Shown here piece by piece: positions 1 to 8,864 of a stretch of 46,568 nucleotides of DNA. The notes under the pieces were generated by a model that ran no database searches, was not told the origin of the DNA, and saw nothing but the letters and a program-made list of their open reading frames with translations. The stretch's first letter is position 1; the number at the start of each line of letters is the position of its first letter. This DNA comes from Prauserella aidingensis (GTDB lineage Bacteria > Actinomycetota > Actinomycetes > Mycobacteriales > Pseudonocardiaceae), in the NCBI RefSeq assembly GCF_024171865.1, contig NZ_JAMTCN010000033.1, positions 1 to 46,568 on the forward strand, in the 5' to 3' direction. The position numbers were made by a program, and so were the translations under genes.

Positions 1-320
1 ACGGCGTGACCATCGAGCGAGTGCTCACCGACAACGCCTGGTCCTACCGCAAAAACACCTGGCAACAAGCCTGCGCCGACCTGGGCATCGCCCGACGGTT
101 CACCCGCCCCTGGCGCCCACAAACGAACGGAAAAGTCGAGCGCTACCACCGCACCCTGCTCGACGAATGGGCCTACCAACAGCCCTACCACTCCGAAAAC
201 GAACGCCAGCGCGCGTTCGGTGACTGGCTCGACTGGTACAACTTCCACCGACCCCACACCGCAATCCACGGAGCCCCACCAGCCGACCGCGTCACCAACC
301 TCTCCGAATCACACATCTAG
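1..320 (+). CDS. IS481-type transposase, 3' part (cut by window start)
   Basis: The reading frame is open from the window edge and stops with TAG at 318-320, leaving about 104 residues of the C-terminal half of a DDE (rve) integrase core. Visible family motifs are LTDN near the start, carrying the second catalytic Asp, then TRPWRPQTNGKVERYHRTL, carrying the catalytic Glu, and a C-terminal WYNFHRPH motif. These match IS481-family transposases. The N-terminal HTH and the first Asp lie outside the window, so intactness cannot be judged. The in-frame GTG at 6 is internal and not a real start. I saw no clear inverted repeat in the short stretch between its stop and the next gene. Confidence 0.85.
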   Translation, partial: GVTIERVLTDNAWSYRKNTWQQACADLGIARRFTRPWRPQTNGKVERYHRTLLDEWAYQQPYHSENERQRAFGDWLDWYNFHRPHTAIHGAPPADRVTNLSESHI

Positions 321-383
321 CCGTACCGACGACGACGAAGCGCGGCCGTTGTGGCGGTGCCGCCCCTACCGCGGCAGCGGGCG

Positions 384-2240
384 CTACCAGCGCCCGGTCG
401 GCCGCACCACGGCCGCGGAGCCACCGCCGTGCCGTTCCGGCTCCGCAACCGCTTGCGCCCTACCGCCGGGCAGGAGCTCGACCGCAGCCACGACGCCGAT
501 CGACGACGTCTCGGACACCTCGTGGCCGAGTGCCGTGAGCTCGTCACCGTAGGCGTCGACGAAGCCCGGCTCGGCCGTGACCCCGGCCGAGTTGTGCTGG
601 TACGCCCGCGGCGCGGCCACCGCCGACGGCAGGTCCATACCGAGATCCATGCGGTTCACCATCGTCTGCGTGACCGTCGTGATGATCGTCGAACCGCCCG
701 GGGAACCCAGCGCCAGCCACGGATCACCGTCCTCGAAGACGATCGTCGGCGACATCGACGACCGCGGCCGCTTGCCGCCCTCGATGCGGTTCGGATCGGT
801 CTCGTCGTACACGTGGCTGAAATCGGTCAGCTCGTTGTTCAGGATGAAACCCCGATCCGGAACGGTGATGCCGCTGCCACCGGTCTGCTCGATCGTGAGC
901 GTGTACGACACCACGTTGCCCCAACGGTCCGTGACACTCAGATGCGTCGTCGACGGGCCCTCCGAATTCGGCCGATCGGCACGCGGGCCCGTGGCCCCGT
1001 CACACGGCGTCGAGTAGTCGCCGTCCGCGTCCCCGGACGCCACCGGCTTGTCCGCAGCCCGGTTCGGATCCAGCTCGCACGCCCGCTCCGCCGCGAACTC
1101 GTCCGACAACAACTCCTCCAGCGGCATGTCCACGAAATCGGTGTCGCCGCTGTAGGCCGCGCGATCGGCATAGGCCAACGCGGACGCCTCGAGATAGTGG
1201 TGCATCGCGTCCGCCTCGGACATCGACGGCACGTCGAACTGCTCGAGAATGTTCAAGATCTCGGCCGACGTGTGCCCACCACTGGACGGCGGCGCCATCC
1301 CGTAGACCTCGTAACCCCGATACTCATGGCTCGTCGGCTCGGGCGTGTTCACCGCGTACTCGGCGATGTCCTCGGTCGTCATCTCCCCGGGCGCCACCGG
1401 CAGCTCGGCGCCCTCCACGGCCGGCGGGTTCTGCACGGTGTCGGAGATCTCCTCCGCCAAGGCGCCCCGGTAGAAACCGTCCATCCCCTCACGCGCCATC
1501 AAGCGGTACGTCTCCGCGAGATCGGGGTTGCGGAACGTCGAACCGACCGCGGGCGGTTCCCCGCCGGGCAGGAACAACTCCGCCGTCGACGAGATCGCGG
1601 CGAACCGCTCCTGATTGTTCGCCGTCATGCGATGGAACGTCTCGTCGACCTCGAAACCGTCCTCCGCCAACGTCGCCGCCGGCTCCACCGTGTCCGCCAA
1701 CGAACGGCTGCCCCACGAATCCAACGCGGCCTGCCACGTGGCGGGCGTACCGGGCACACCGACCGAGACACCGCTGGTGACCATGTCGGGGAAGAACGGG
1801 TACGTCTCCCCCGTCTCCGGATCGATGAACGCGTCCTTCGGCATCGCCTCCGGCGCGGTCTCCCGACCGTCGATCGTCTCGACCTCGCCGGTCGCCGCGT
1901 CGTAGTGCACGAAGAACCCACCGCCACCGATCCCGGCGCTGTACGGCTCGGTGACCCCCAGTGCGGCGGCCGTCGCGACCGCCGCGTCCGTGGCGTTTCC
2001 GCCCTCGCGGAGAACCTCGATTCCGACGGCCGTGGCGTCAGCATCGACCGAGCTCACCGCACCGCCGCGTCCCTCCGCGACCCACTGTTCGTCCTGCTTA
2101 CCCCGCTCCGGCGGGCCGACCCCGGCCGACGGGCCGACAGGGCCCGCCGCATTGGCGGAGCTCGCGACGACCACCCCGGTCCCCACGGCCACGGCGGACA
2201 GAACGGCCAGCGCTCGAGTGCGCGGACGGCGTGCAGACAT
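384..2240 (-). CDS. ggt: gamma-glutamyltransferase, secreted
   Basis: About 618 residues, the usual length for the family. The enzyme hydrolyses or transfers the gamma-glutamyl group of glutathione and related compounds and matures by self-cleavage. The N terminus (residues 1-32) is a Sec signal peptide: Arg-rich start, hydrophobic core, cleavage after SANA. The autoprocessing site STTHLSVTD places the catalytic Thr at about residue 431, the expected N terminus of the small subunit. Near the C terminus GSPGGSTIIT is the family glycine-rich substrate loop. The ATG at 2240 has an AGGAG ribosome site 5-6 nt upstream. It stands alone, downstream of the GH2 gene on the same strand with a 92-nt gap. 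Confidence 0.93.
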   Translation of the reverse strand: MSARRPRTRALAVLSAVAVGTGVVVASSANAAGPVGPSAGVGPPERGKQDEQWVAEGRGGAVSSVDADATAVGIEVLREGGNATDAAVATAAALGVTEPYSAGIGGGGFFVHYDAATGEVETIDGRETAPEAMPKDAFIDPETGETYPFFPDMVTSGVSVGVPGTPATWQAALDSWGSRSLADTVEPAATLAEDGFEVDETFHRMTANNQERFAAISSTAELFLPGGEPPAVGSTFRNPDLAETYRLMAREGMDGFYRGALAEEISDTVQNPPAVEGAELPVAPGEMTTEDIAEYAVNTPEPTSHEYRGYEVYGMAPPSSGGHTSAEILNILEQFDVPSMSEADAMHHYLEASALAYADRAAYSGDTDFVDMPLEELLSDEFAAERACELDPNRAADKPVASGDADGDYSTPCDGATGPRADRPNSEGPSTTHLSVTDRWGNVVSYTLTIEQTGGSGITVPDRGFILNNELTDFSHVYDETDPNRIEGGKRPRSSMSPTIVFEDGDPWLALGSPGGSTIITTVTQTMVNRMDLGMDLPSAVAAPRAYQHNSAGVTAEPGFVDAYGDELTALGHEVSETSSIGVVAAVELLPGGRAQAVAEPERHGGGSAAVVRPTGRW

Positions 2241-2332
2241 CGACGCTCCTTCGGTTCCTCGTCGCGAAATTGTTGCCCTTCACGTGAATCGGGCACAAGG
2301 AACTTTCGAAGGCCGTCAGGACTGTTCCGACG

Positions 2333-4483
2333 TCACTCCGAACCGGCCTCGATGACCGCGCGGTTGGCCTCGGCCGCGGCATCGCGGTCGACCTTCACCA
2401 CGCGCCGGTCGTAGGTCAGCAGGCCGTTGACCTCGTTCTCGACGTCGGTGGTCTGCGTGTAGACGGCCGCCGACAGGCCGAGGTCCCGCACCACGGTGCG
2501 CAGCTCTCGGGCCACCTCGACGTACCGCCGCGTCAACTCCTCGGCGGAACCGGTCATCTCGTAGGCCACGGGTTCGCCGGGCCACAGGTGCCCGTCGACG
2601 GCCAGCCCCAGCCCGCCGTACTCACCGTCGGCCGTGGCCCGGTGGTCCGTCGCGAGGGGCCTGCCCGGGCCGACGTAGGTGTGATCGTCGTAGACGTGTC
2701 CCGCGCCGGAGTCGGGGTGCGAATGGCAGCAGTTGACGCCGCTGTCGGCGACGACGAGCCGTTCCGGATCGGCCGCCATCAGCCTCTCGGTGATGCGGGC
2801 GGTGTCGTACTCGCCCCAGCCCTCGTTGAAGGGCGTCCACACGACGAGCGACGTCACCGAGCGCAGCGTGGCGACGATGCCGGCCAGCTCCTCCTCGAAC
2901 CGTGCGCGGGCCCGGCCCACGGGTGGCGCCTGCGGCCCCGGTGGGTTGTCGAGCACGATCGGCAGCGACGGGATGTCCTGCCAGACGAGCAGCCCGAGCC
3001 GGTCCGCCCAGTGGTACCACCGGGCGGGCTCGACCTTGACGTGTTTGCGCACCGTGTTGAAGCCGTAGGTCTTCGCCTGCTCCAGGTCGTGGCGCAACGC
3101 CTCGTCGGTGGGGGCGGTGTAGATCCCGTCGGGCCAGTACCCCTGGTCGAGCGGGCCGTGGAGAAACGTGATCCGCCCGTTGAGAGCGATCCGCGGCCGT
3201 CCTTCCGCGTCGGGGACGAGACCGATCGTGCGCAGCCCGACGTGGCTGTGCACCTGGTCGAGGACGGCGCCCCCGGTGGTGCGCAGCCGGACGGTGACCT
3301 CGTACAGGTGCGGATCGTCCGGGCTCCACGGGCGCGGCGACGGCAGCTCGACCCGCACCGGCCGCTCGGCACCGCCCGTGACCGTCACCCCCGCGGCCTC
3401 GACCTCCACGACCGCGGCGATGTCCGGCTCACGGGCACCGGACACGTCTCGGGCGTCGGTGGGCTCCCCGGATCCGGTCGCCCCGGATGCGGTCGCCTCG
3501 GATGCGGTCGCCTCGGGCCCGCGGCGGTCCGGGCCGCCGCGGTGGTGCGCGGCGTCGGCCACGACGGCCGTGACGGTGAAGCCCGTGAGGTCCGGGGTGA
3601 CGTCGAGCCGGTCGATGCGGGTGTGCGGCACGGCTTCCAGCCACACGGTCTGCCAGATTCCCGAGGCGCCCGTGTAGAGGATCCCGCCGGGACGGTTGGC
3701 CTGTTTGCCGACGGGGAAGGTGCCGCGGTTGCCAGTGTCCTCGGCGCGCACCACGATCTCCTGCTCCCCATCGACCCGGCCGTCGGTCGATACGTCCTGC
3801 GGGGCGTCGGCGCGGAGCACGTCCGTGATGTCGACGCTGAACGGTGTGAAGCCGCCCTCGTGGCGAGCGACGAGCTGATGATTGACCCATACCGTGGCGA
3901 CCTGGTCGACGGCCCCGAAGTGCAGCAACGTCCGGTCGCCGCGCCAGTCCGCGGGCACGTCGAACGTGCGCCGGTACCACATCCGCTCGACCCGGCGGCC
4001 GATTCCGGAGAGTGCGGCTTCGGGCGGGAACGGGACGACGATCTCCTCCCTGCCGTGCGGCTCGCCGTCGCGGGCCGCGGCGGTGAACTCCCACCTGCCG
4101 TTGAGGGTGCGCCAGCGGTCCCCACGGATGAGGTGCGGGCGCGGGTGTTCCGGCAGCGGGTCGTCGGGGTCGACGTCGGCGGTCCAGGGCGTGCTCAGCG
4201 GCGCGACCGGCGAGCCGTCGGGACCGGTGGGCGCCGTGCGATCGTCGTCCGGAGCGTCGCCGGTCGGCGACCTGGCAGGCGAGGTCGGCGCCGAGGCCGC
4301 TGCCAACGCGGTCGCGTCGAGGCCCGCGGGAACAGGCGCCGCATCGGCACCATCACCGTCCGTGGCGCCGGGTTGAGCTGAATCCACGTGAGCTGAACCG
4401 GCGTGAGGGGCGCCGGTGTGAGGGGCGCCGGTGTGAGGGGCGGCGGCGTGGGTGGCGGCGTCATCCGTGGCGTCGGCGTTCAT
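2333..4483 (-). CDS. glycoside hydrolase family 2 protein (beta-galactosidase/beta-glucuronidase-like)
   Basis: About 716 residues from the ATG at 4483. Residues ~1-100 are low complexity (Ala/Pro/His/Thr/Asp) with degenerate five-residue repeats (GAPHT, GAPHT, GAPHA). The enzyme then starts: sugar-binding jelly roll with RTLNGRWEF and MWYRRTF, an immunoglobulin-like domain, and a TIM barrel. FNEGWGEYD carries the likely acid/base Glu (about residue 554) and GEYGGLGL the likely nucleophile Glu (about 621). Inside the second domain is another repeat (EATAS, EATAS, GATGS). No signal peptide is seen, so it is probably cytoplasmic. Substrate cannot be told from sequence. The true start could be an internal GTG or TTG closer to the jelly roll, because the N-terminal extension is atypical. 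Confidence 0.85.
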   Translation of the reverse strand: MNADATDDAATHAAAPHTGAPHTGAPHAGSAHVDSAQPGATDGDGADAAPVPAGLDATALAAASAPTSPARSPTGDAPDDDRTAPTGPDGSPVAPLSTPWTADVDPDDPLPEHPRPHLIRGDRWRTLNGRWEFTAAARDGEPHGREEIVVPFPPEAALSGIGRRVERMWYRRTFDVPADWRGDRTLLHFGAVDQVATVWVNHQLVARHEGGFTPFSVDITDVLRADAPQDVSTDGRVDGEQEIVVRAEDTGNRGTFPVGKQANRPGGILYTGASGIWQTVWLEAVPHTRIDRLDVTPDLTGFTVTAVVADAAHHRGGPDRRGPEATASEATASGATGSGEPTDARDVSGAREPDIAAVVEVEAAGVTVTGGAERPVRVELPSPRPWSPDDPHLYEVTVRLRTTGGAVLDQVHSHVGLRTIGLVPDAEGRPRIALNGRITFLHGPLDQGYWPDGIYTAPTDEALRHDLEQAKTYGFNTVRKHVKVEPARWYHWADRLGLLVWQDIPSLPIVLDNPPGPQAPPVGRARARFEEELAGIVATLRSVTSLVVWTPFNEGWGEYDTARITERLMAADPERLVVADSGVNCCHSHPDSGAGHVYDDHTYVGPGRPLATDHRATADGEYGGLGLAVDGHLWPGEPVAYEMTGSAEELTRRYVEVARELRTVVRDLGLSAAVYTQTTDVENEVNGLLTYDRRVVKVDRDAAAEANRAVIEAGSE

Positions 4484-4594
4484 CGCCGTCGATGGTTCCA
4501 GAGACCGGAGGGGCCGTCGGGGTGCGGACGACCGCCGCATCCCCTCACCCGGCCGCTCCGGCGGGTGTCGCTGGCCGGTGCGCGTACCGATGAG

Positions 4595-4606
4595 TAACCT
4601 CCAACC
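4595..4606 (+). promoter_or_regulatory. likely leaderless -10 promoter element of the GT4 gene
   Basis: TAACCT at 4595-4600 is followed by six bases and then the ATG at 4607, with no Shine-Dalgarno in between. In actinobacteria TANNNT placed 6-8 nt before a start codon is the usual sign of a leaderless transcript. No convincing -35 was recognised. Confidence 0.5.
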
Positions 4607-5875
4607 ATGCGCGTGTTGATGCTCTCGTGGGAGTACCCGCCGGTCGTGGTCGGCGGGCTCGCCCGGCATGTCCACGCCCTCGCCCGTCACCTCGTCGCCG
4701 ACGGCCACGACGTGACGGTGCTGTGTCGGCACGTGGCGGGCAGCGATGCCGAGACGCATCCGACGTCCGACGAGGTCGCCGAGGGCGTGCGGATCATCCG
4801 CGTGGCCGAGGACCCGTTGCACGTGACGTTCGAACGCGATCTGGTCGCCTGGACGCTGTCCATGGGCCACGCCATGATTCGTGCCGGGGCGCGGTTGGTC
4901 CGCGAATGGCCTCCGGACGTGGTGCACGCGCACGACTGGCTGGTCACCAATCCGGCCGTCGCGCTCGCGGACACCGCGGACGTCCCGCTGGTCGGCACGA
5001 TCCACGCCACCGAGGCCGGCAGGCACTCGGGGTGGCTGTCGCACCCTCTGAACCAGCAGGTGCACTCCGCGGAATGGTGGCTCGCCAACCGGTCCGACGC
5101 GCTCATCACGTGCTCACAGGCGATGCGACGCGAGGTGGCGCAGCTGTTCGACCTCGACACGGAGTCGATCAGCGTGATCCACAACGGCATCGAGGAGCGG
5201 GGCTGGCAGGTGCCTGCCGCCGAGATCACCACCGCGCGGCGGCACCACAGCCCGGACGATGCTCCCCTGCTGCTCTACTTCGGCAGGCTCGAGTGGGAGA
5301 AGGGCGTGCAGGACCTGCTCGAGGCCCTGCCCGCGGTGCGCGACCGGCATCCGGGCACCCGACTGGTCGTCGCCGGTGTCGGCAGGCACCACGACGAGCT
5401 CGTCGAGCAGGCCCACACTCTCGGCCTGGCGGAGGCGATCGACTTCGTCGGTCACCTGCCCGACCTACGGCTGCGGGCCGTACTCGCAGCCGCCGACGCC
5501 GTGGTGCTGCCCAGCCGCTACGAGCCGTTCGGCATCGTCGCGCTCGAGACGGCCGCGGCCCGGCGCCCGCTCGTGGCCTCCACCGCGGGAGGGCTCGGCG
5601 AGGTCGTGATCGACGGCGAGACCGGCCTGGCGTTCGACCCGGGCGACGTGCGAGCCATCGCGGAGGCGGTCGACACCGTGCTGGCCGACACCGGCGCCGC
5701 GGAGCGGCGTGCCCGCGCCGCACAGTCCCGGCTGGCGGCCGATTTCGACTGGGCACGCATCGCGGCCACCACCGCCGACGTGTACCGCCGCACGCGGCCC
5801 GGCGGCCCGCAGGATCTGCCCCGGCCGAAGATCCCGACCGGCAACGTCTTCGACCGCGACACCACCGAGGCATAG
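4607..5875 (+). CDS. GT4-family glycosyltransferase, glycogen-synthase-like (Rv3032-type alpha-1,4-glucosyltransferase)
   Basis: 422 residues with two Rossmann domains of GT-B fold. The N terminus RVLMLSWEYPPVVVGGLARH contains the KxGGL-equivalent nucleotide-sugar loop typical of bacterial glycogen synthases and of the mycobacterial Rv3032 group, which builds alpha-1,4-glucan for methylglucose lipopolysaccharide. The C-terminal domain has LLYFGRLEWEKGVQDL and the GT4 EPFGIVALE motif, where the two Glu contact the donor sugar. It is divergent from the GH2 gene with 123 bp between. The usual GH57 branching-enzyme partner is absent here. A role in storage glucan or polymethylated polysaccharide is inferred from family only. 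Confidence 0.82.
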   Translation: MRVLMLSWEYPPVVVGGLARHVHALARHLVADGHDVTVLCRHVAGSDAETHPTSDEVAEGVRIIRVAEDPLHVTFERDLVAWTLSMGHAMIRAGARLVREWPPDVVHAHDWLVTNPAVALADTADVPLVGTIHATEAGRHSGWLSHPLNQQVHSAEWWLANRSDALITCSQAMRREVAQLFDLDTESISVIHNGIEERGWQVPAAEITTARRHHSPDDAPLLLYFGRLEWEKGVQDLLEALPAVRDRHPGTRLVVAGVGRHHDELVEQAHTLGLAEAIDFVGHLPDLRLRAVLAAADAVVLPSRYEPFGIVALETAAARRPLVASTAGGLGEVVIDGETGLAFDPGDVRAIAEAVDTVLADTGAAERRARAAQSRLAADFDWARIAATTADVYRRTRPGGPQDLPRPKIPTGNVFDRDTTEA

Positions 5876-6030
5876 CCACCGAGGCACAGCCGCCGACACG
5901 TGAGCACCGAGCGCCACCGCCGACGTTCGGCCACCGGCCCCCGCCTGTTCGACCGGCCCCGCCTGCCCGACCTGCCCCTGCTCCGCATGCCGAAGCGCCG
6001 CTCGCGGCCGCTCCGCACCGTCGCGCCGAA

Positions 6031-6065
6031 CGGGTGGGAACGCCTGCGAGCGGCGTCCCCACCCG
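6031..6065. terminator. bidirectional hairpin between convergent GT4 and protease genes
   Basis: Fourteen-base arms at 6031-6044 and 6052-6065 pair with one mismatch around a 7-nt loop. It lies just after the protease stop codon (6070) on the minus strand and about 155 nt after the GT4 stop, as expected for a shared terminator. No T tract. Confidence 0.65.
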
Positions 6066-6069
6066 GGCG

Positions 6070-6882
6070 TCACGCCCGGTCGGCAGCCAGCTGCCCGGCG
6101 ATGTCGTCGGCGTAGGTGCCGACCCGCGCGTACACACCCGGATAGTTCGGCCGGGCGCAGCCGTTGCCCCACGACACGACGCCGGCCAGCCTTCCGTCGA
6201 CGACCAACGGACCTCCCGAGTCACCCTGACAGGCGTCGACGCCGCCCTCGGGGAGACCGGCGCAGACCATGCCCTGGGCGTCGTACTCGGAGCCGTACGC
6301 CGCGGAACAGTCCGCGTCCGACCTGACCGGCACGGTCCCCTGCAGCAACGTGTCCGACGACGAACCGCCCTCCGACGTGGTTCCCCAGCCTGCGACCGTC
6401 GCGTCGGCACCCGGCGTGTAACTCGGGCCGCCGGGGGCGGAGGCGAGAGCGATCGGTCGACCGTCGGACACCGGCGAGGCGAGGGTGAGGACCGCGACGT
6501 CGGCGCCGGTGGTGACGCTGCTGTAGTCGGGGTGCACCCAGATGTCGCTGACGGGCGTCTCGCTGCCGTCGTTCGTGGTCAGATCGGTGCGGCCGGTGAC
6601 GGCGACGACGTCGGCCGGGTCCTGACCCTCCGCGCAGTGCGCAGCCGTGAGGACCTTGTCCTCGGCGATCAGTGAACCGCCGCAGAACTGGAAGCCCGAC
6701 GCGTCGGTGAGCGCGACGGCGTAGGGGAAATCGGCGATGTCCGCGGGCGATCCGCCGACGACGTCGGGTTTCACGCCGGCGTTCTCGTCGGCGTGGGCGA
6801 CCGTGAGCGATCCGAATGCGACCGCGAGCACCACCGCGCTCACCCCCGCGGCGCGGGCGAAGGTGCGTGCGTTTCGAGCCAT
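6070..6882 (-). CDS. secreted trypsin-like serine protease (family S1)
   Basis: About 270 residues. Signal peptide at residues 1-32 (MARNAR, hydrophobic stretch, AHA). A short propeptide ends before VVGGSPADI, the usual new N terminus after activation. The triad is visible: LTAAHC (His), GADVAVLTL (Asp) and [10 protein letters not shown] with Ser at about residue 222. Asp six residues before that Ser gives trypsin specificity for cleavage after Arg or Lys. Six Cys are consistent with disulfides in a secreted enzyme. The ATG at 6882 has GGAGG (6891-6895 on this strand) eight bases upstream, which makes it preferable to earlier in-frame starts. Single gene, ended by the hairpin at 6031-6065. 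Confidence 0.93.
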   Translation of the reverse strand: MARNARTFARAAGVSAVVLAVAFGSLTVAHADENAGVKPDVVGGSPADIADFPYAVALTDASGFQFCGGSLIAEDKVLTAAHCAEGQDPADVVAVTGRTDLTTNDGSETPVSDIWVHPDYSSVTTGADVAVLTLASPVSDGRPIALASAPGGPSYTPGADATVAGWGTTSEGGSSSDTLLQGTVPVRSDADCSAAYGSEYDAQGMVCAGLPEGGVDACQGDSGGPLVVDGRLAGVVSWGNGCARPNYPGVYARVGTYADDIAGQLAADRA

Positions 6883-7241
6883 GGGAGCTGCCTCCAATGT
6901 GGGAAAGTCACTGACCGTCCACCCATGGCAGCGCACCGCGCCTCGCCCCGGCAAGCGACGGAAGGGCCGGCACAACCCGGGCCTTGCGTCGCCACGTGAT
7001 CTGTGTTTTCGCAGCTTGGAGCAGTTCGGTGCAGGTCCGAACCGGTGCGAACGCCCGGTCGCCCCGCCGCGGGCCGTCGCCGTGGGTTCCTCACGCCGTC
7101 ACGAACGGTCCACTCGCGGGCCCACACGACCACGCGAACGGCCCATTCGTGTGGCCCACAGGCGGTCCGGAACCGACCCGCCACCGTGCCCGCCCGGTGG
7201 GTGTCCTCAGCGCGCACGCCCGGCGGGCACCCTCGGCGGCG
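6883..7241. other. intergenic region upstream of the protease gene
   Basis: About 360 bases with no convincing gene. It holds the ribosome site of the protease at 6891-6895 and the pair of direct repeats at 7100-7161. The promoter of the protease must lie here but no clear hexamers were recognised. Confidence 0.5.
7100..7161. repeat. tandem pair of ~31-bp imperfect direct repeats
   Basis: Units 7100-7130 and 7131-7161 align from CACG..AACGG to the GGCCCACA block with a few differences. Each unit carries GTGTGG/CCCACA-like material also found in the repeats at 36677-36820, so the two loci may belong to one dispersed intergenic family. Confidence 0.5.
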
Positions 7242-7640
7242 TCACGACCGGTAGATCGCCTTGTAGGTCTCCCAGCCCTCGGCGTCCGCGGCGTTCTCCC
7301 GCTCCCTGCGGACGGCGCGGGCCTGGCCGTACTCGTAGCCGTGCTTGGCGACGCGCAACTCGACGCTCTCGTCCCCGTAGGCCTGCGAGTAGAACACGCC
7401 CACCACCATCGCCATCAGCGACAGCGACAGTCGCAGGCCCAGCGGTCCGGGCAGCAGGAGCCAGACCGACGCGAGCGGAATCAGGTACACGAGGCTGCGC
7501 GCCGCGAGCCGCCAGCGCCACGCCCTGCTCGTCGCGTCCTTCAGCACCCACGGCGCCAGCTCCGCCGGCAGCCGGCCGCCCACCGAGTACCGGAGCCACT
7601 GCACCGGGCCGGGTCGCACCTTGTCCTCGCTCGCAGCCAC
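7242..7640 (-). CDS. DUF5313-like small membrane protein
   Basis: About 132 residues from the GTG at 7640. The order PVQWLRYSVGGRLP, then WVLKDATSRAWRWR, then a hydrophobic pair (about residues 50-95) and a C-terminal GYEYGQARAVRRERE tail resembles the actinobacterial DUF5313 family, whose function is unknown. Two membrane segments are likely. The start was chosen because TAGCCT (7653-7648 on this strand) lies seven bases before it, a leaderless arrangement, while the earlier in-frame start at 7691 has no ribosome site and would add a non-conserved extension. Family assignment is from memory and moderately sure. Confidence 0.7.
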   Translation of the reverse strand: MAASEDKVRPGPVQWLRYSVGGRLPAELAPWVLKDATSRAWRWRLAARSLVYLIPLASVWLLLPGPLGLRLSLSLMAMVVGVFYSQAYGDESVELRVAKHGYEYGQARAVRRERENAADAEGWETYKAIYRS

Positions 7641-7647
7641 GACAGCC

Positions 7648-7653
7648 AGGCTA
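7648..7653 (-). promoter_or_regulatory. likely leaderless -10 element of the DUF5313 gene
   Basis: TAGCCT on the minus strand, seven bases before the GTG start at 7640; no Shine-Dalgarno is present. Confidence 0.4.
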
Positions 7654-7736
7654 ACCGCAGGCGGCCCGGCGCCGACCCGCAGCGGCCTCACGTCACACGG
7701 TGGCCGCAGGGTCCGTGGTGCGGACTTCCCGTGTCG

Positions 7737-8723
7737 TCACGCAGGCGGACCGCCGTGCGCAGGGCCGGCGGTGGCCGCGGCCCGTACCGCGCCCTTGAGC
7801 TTGCCGATGCCGTAGAGCACGTACCCCACGCCGATCACACCCGCCAGCAGCATCGCGATCATGCCGGCGAACTCGTCGTCACCGGGGTCGAGGAAGCCGT
7901 AGCTGTCCAACCCCGCGGCGAGGTAGAAGACCAGATAGGCCAAGGGGAACGCGATCCACGTCAGCGGATGCCACCACCGCGCCTCGGACTGGTTCCGGCC
8001 CACCGCGCACCAGTCGACCAGCACCAGCAACGGCGTGACGATGTGCTCGAACGGCAGATGGTCGGCGTCGCCGCCCATGATCCCGAAGAATGCGCCGGAG
8101 ACGAGCAGCAACAGCACCGTCGTGGCACCGCGCAGCCAGGGGCCACGAGGTTCGTGTCGTCTCCCTGCCGTGAACAACGGGTACGCCAGCAACCCGAGGT
8201 AGACGATCCCCGCGAGCAGGCTGGCGAGTTGGCTCAGTTCCTCGAAGTTCCGGCTCCAGCCGGTCGCGTCGCCGACGCCGTACAGCGCGCACCCGGCGAT
8301 GAGCAGTCGCCACACGCTGACGCCCGCCAACACCGCGGGATGCACTCCGCCGGGCTGCGGCGCGGTGCCGTGCGGCGGCTGTGGCGGCGGGTACGGCGCC
8401 CCGGGCGGCGGGTACTGGGCCTGCGGGTACGGGGCCGCGGGATGCTGTGGCGACAGGTGGGGCGGCATGTGGGACGGCATGTGCGGCGGCCCGTGATGCG
8501 GAGGCCCACCCTGCGGACCCGGCTGAGCGTGCCCCTGCCGCCCCGGCACCGGCTGCCCCTGCGGAACCGGTGACGCCTGACCGGGACCGTGCTGACCGGG
8601 CTGGGCCTGGCCCGGCGGCACCTGACCCGGCGGTGGCCCGCCCGGCGGCATCTGCCGCGGGTCGCCGTGCGGCTGCTGCGGTCGGGGCCCGTACGCCGGC
8701 CCCTGCGGTGTCCACCCTGCCAT
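7737..8723 (-). CDS. Pr6Pr-like integral membrane protein with Pro/Gly/Gln-rich N-terminal tail
   Basis: 328 residues. Residues 1-130 are almost entirely Pro, Gly, Gln and His in short imperfect repeats (for example PPGQ, HMP) and probably form a disordered cytoplasmic tail. Residues 131-315 hold about six hydrophobic segments beginning VWRLLIAGCALYGV and including WHPLTWIAFPLAYLVFYL, a pattern like the Pr6Pr (FAR-17a/AIG1-like) membrane family. No catalytic motif is recognised. It lies downstream of malate synthase but two hairpins separate them, so it is probably its own transcription unit. Function unknown. Confidence 0.7.
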   Translation of the reverse strand: MAGWTPQGPAYGPRPQQPHGDPRQMPPGGPPPGQVPPGQAQPGQHGPGQASPVPQGQPVPGRQGHAQPGPQGGPPHHGPPHMPSHMPPHLSPQHPAAPYPQAQYPPPGAPYPPPQPPHGTAPQPGGVHPAVLAGVSVWRLLIAGCALYGVGDATGWSRNFEELSQLASLLAGIVYLGLLAYPLFTAGRRHEPRGPWLRGATTVLLLLVSGAFFGIMGGDADHLPFEHIVTPLLVLVDWCAVGRNQSEARWWHPLTWIAFPLAYLVFYLAAGLDSYGFLDPGDDEFAGMIAMLLAGVIGVGYVLYGIGKLKGAVRAAATAGPAHGGPPA

Positions 8724-8753
8724 TCACGCCATCGTGTCAGAGAGCGGTGGTAC

Positions 8754-8783
8754 GGCGGTGGCGGGCGATCTCCCGCCACCGCC
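8754..8783 (-). terminator. perfect 12-bp hairpin downstream of malate synthase
   Basis: Arms 8754-8765 and 8772-8783 pair perfectly around a 6-nt loop. It sits between the malate synthase terminator and the start of the Pr6Pr-like gene, so it may back up termination or lie in the leader of the latter. Confidence 0.45.
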
Positions 8784-8808
8784 ACCGCCGTGCCACGCGC
8801 ACGCGAAC

Positions 8809-8851
8809 GGGCACCGCCTGCCGCACGGCGGGATCGCGGCAGACGGTGCCC
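8809..8851 (-). terminator. terminator hairpin of malate synthase
   Basis: Sixteen-base arms (8809-8824 and 8836-8851) pair at 15 of 16 positions with an 11-nt loop, starting 14 nt after the aceB stop codon. Confidence 0.7.
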
Positions 8852-8864
8852 GGGGTTCGCGCTG

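Noticed and set aside
351-2414. Long + strand frame opposite gamma-glutamyltransferase
   Set aside because: Arg-rich composition and exact opposition to a gene with clear catalytic motifs mark it as a shadow.
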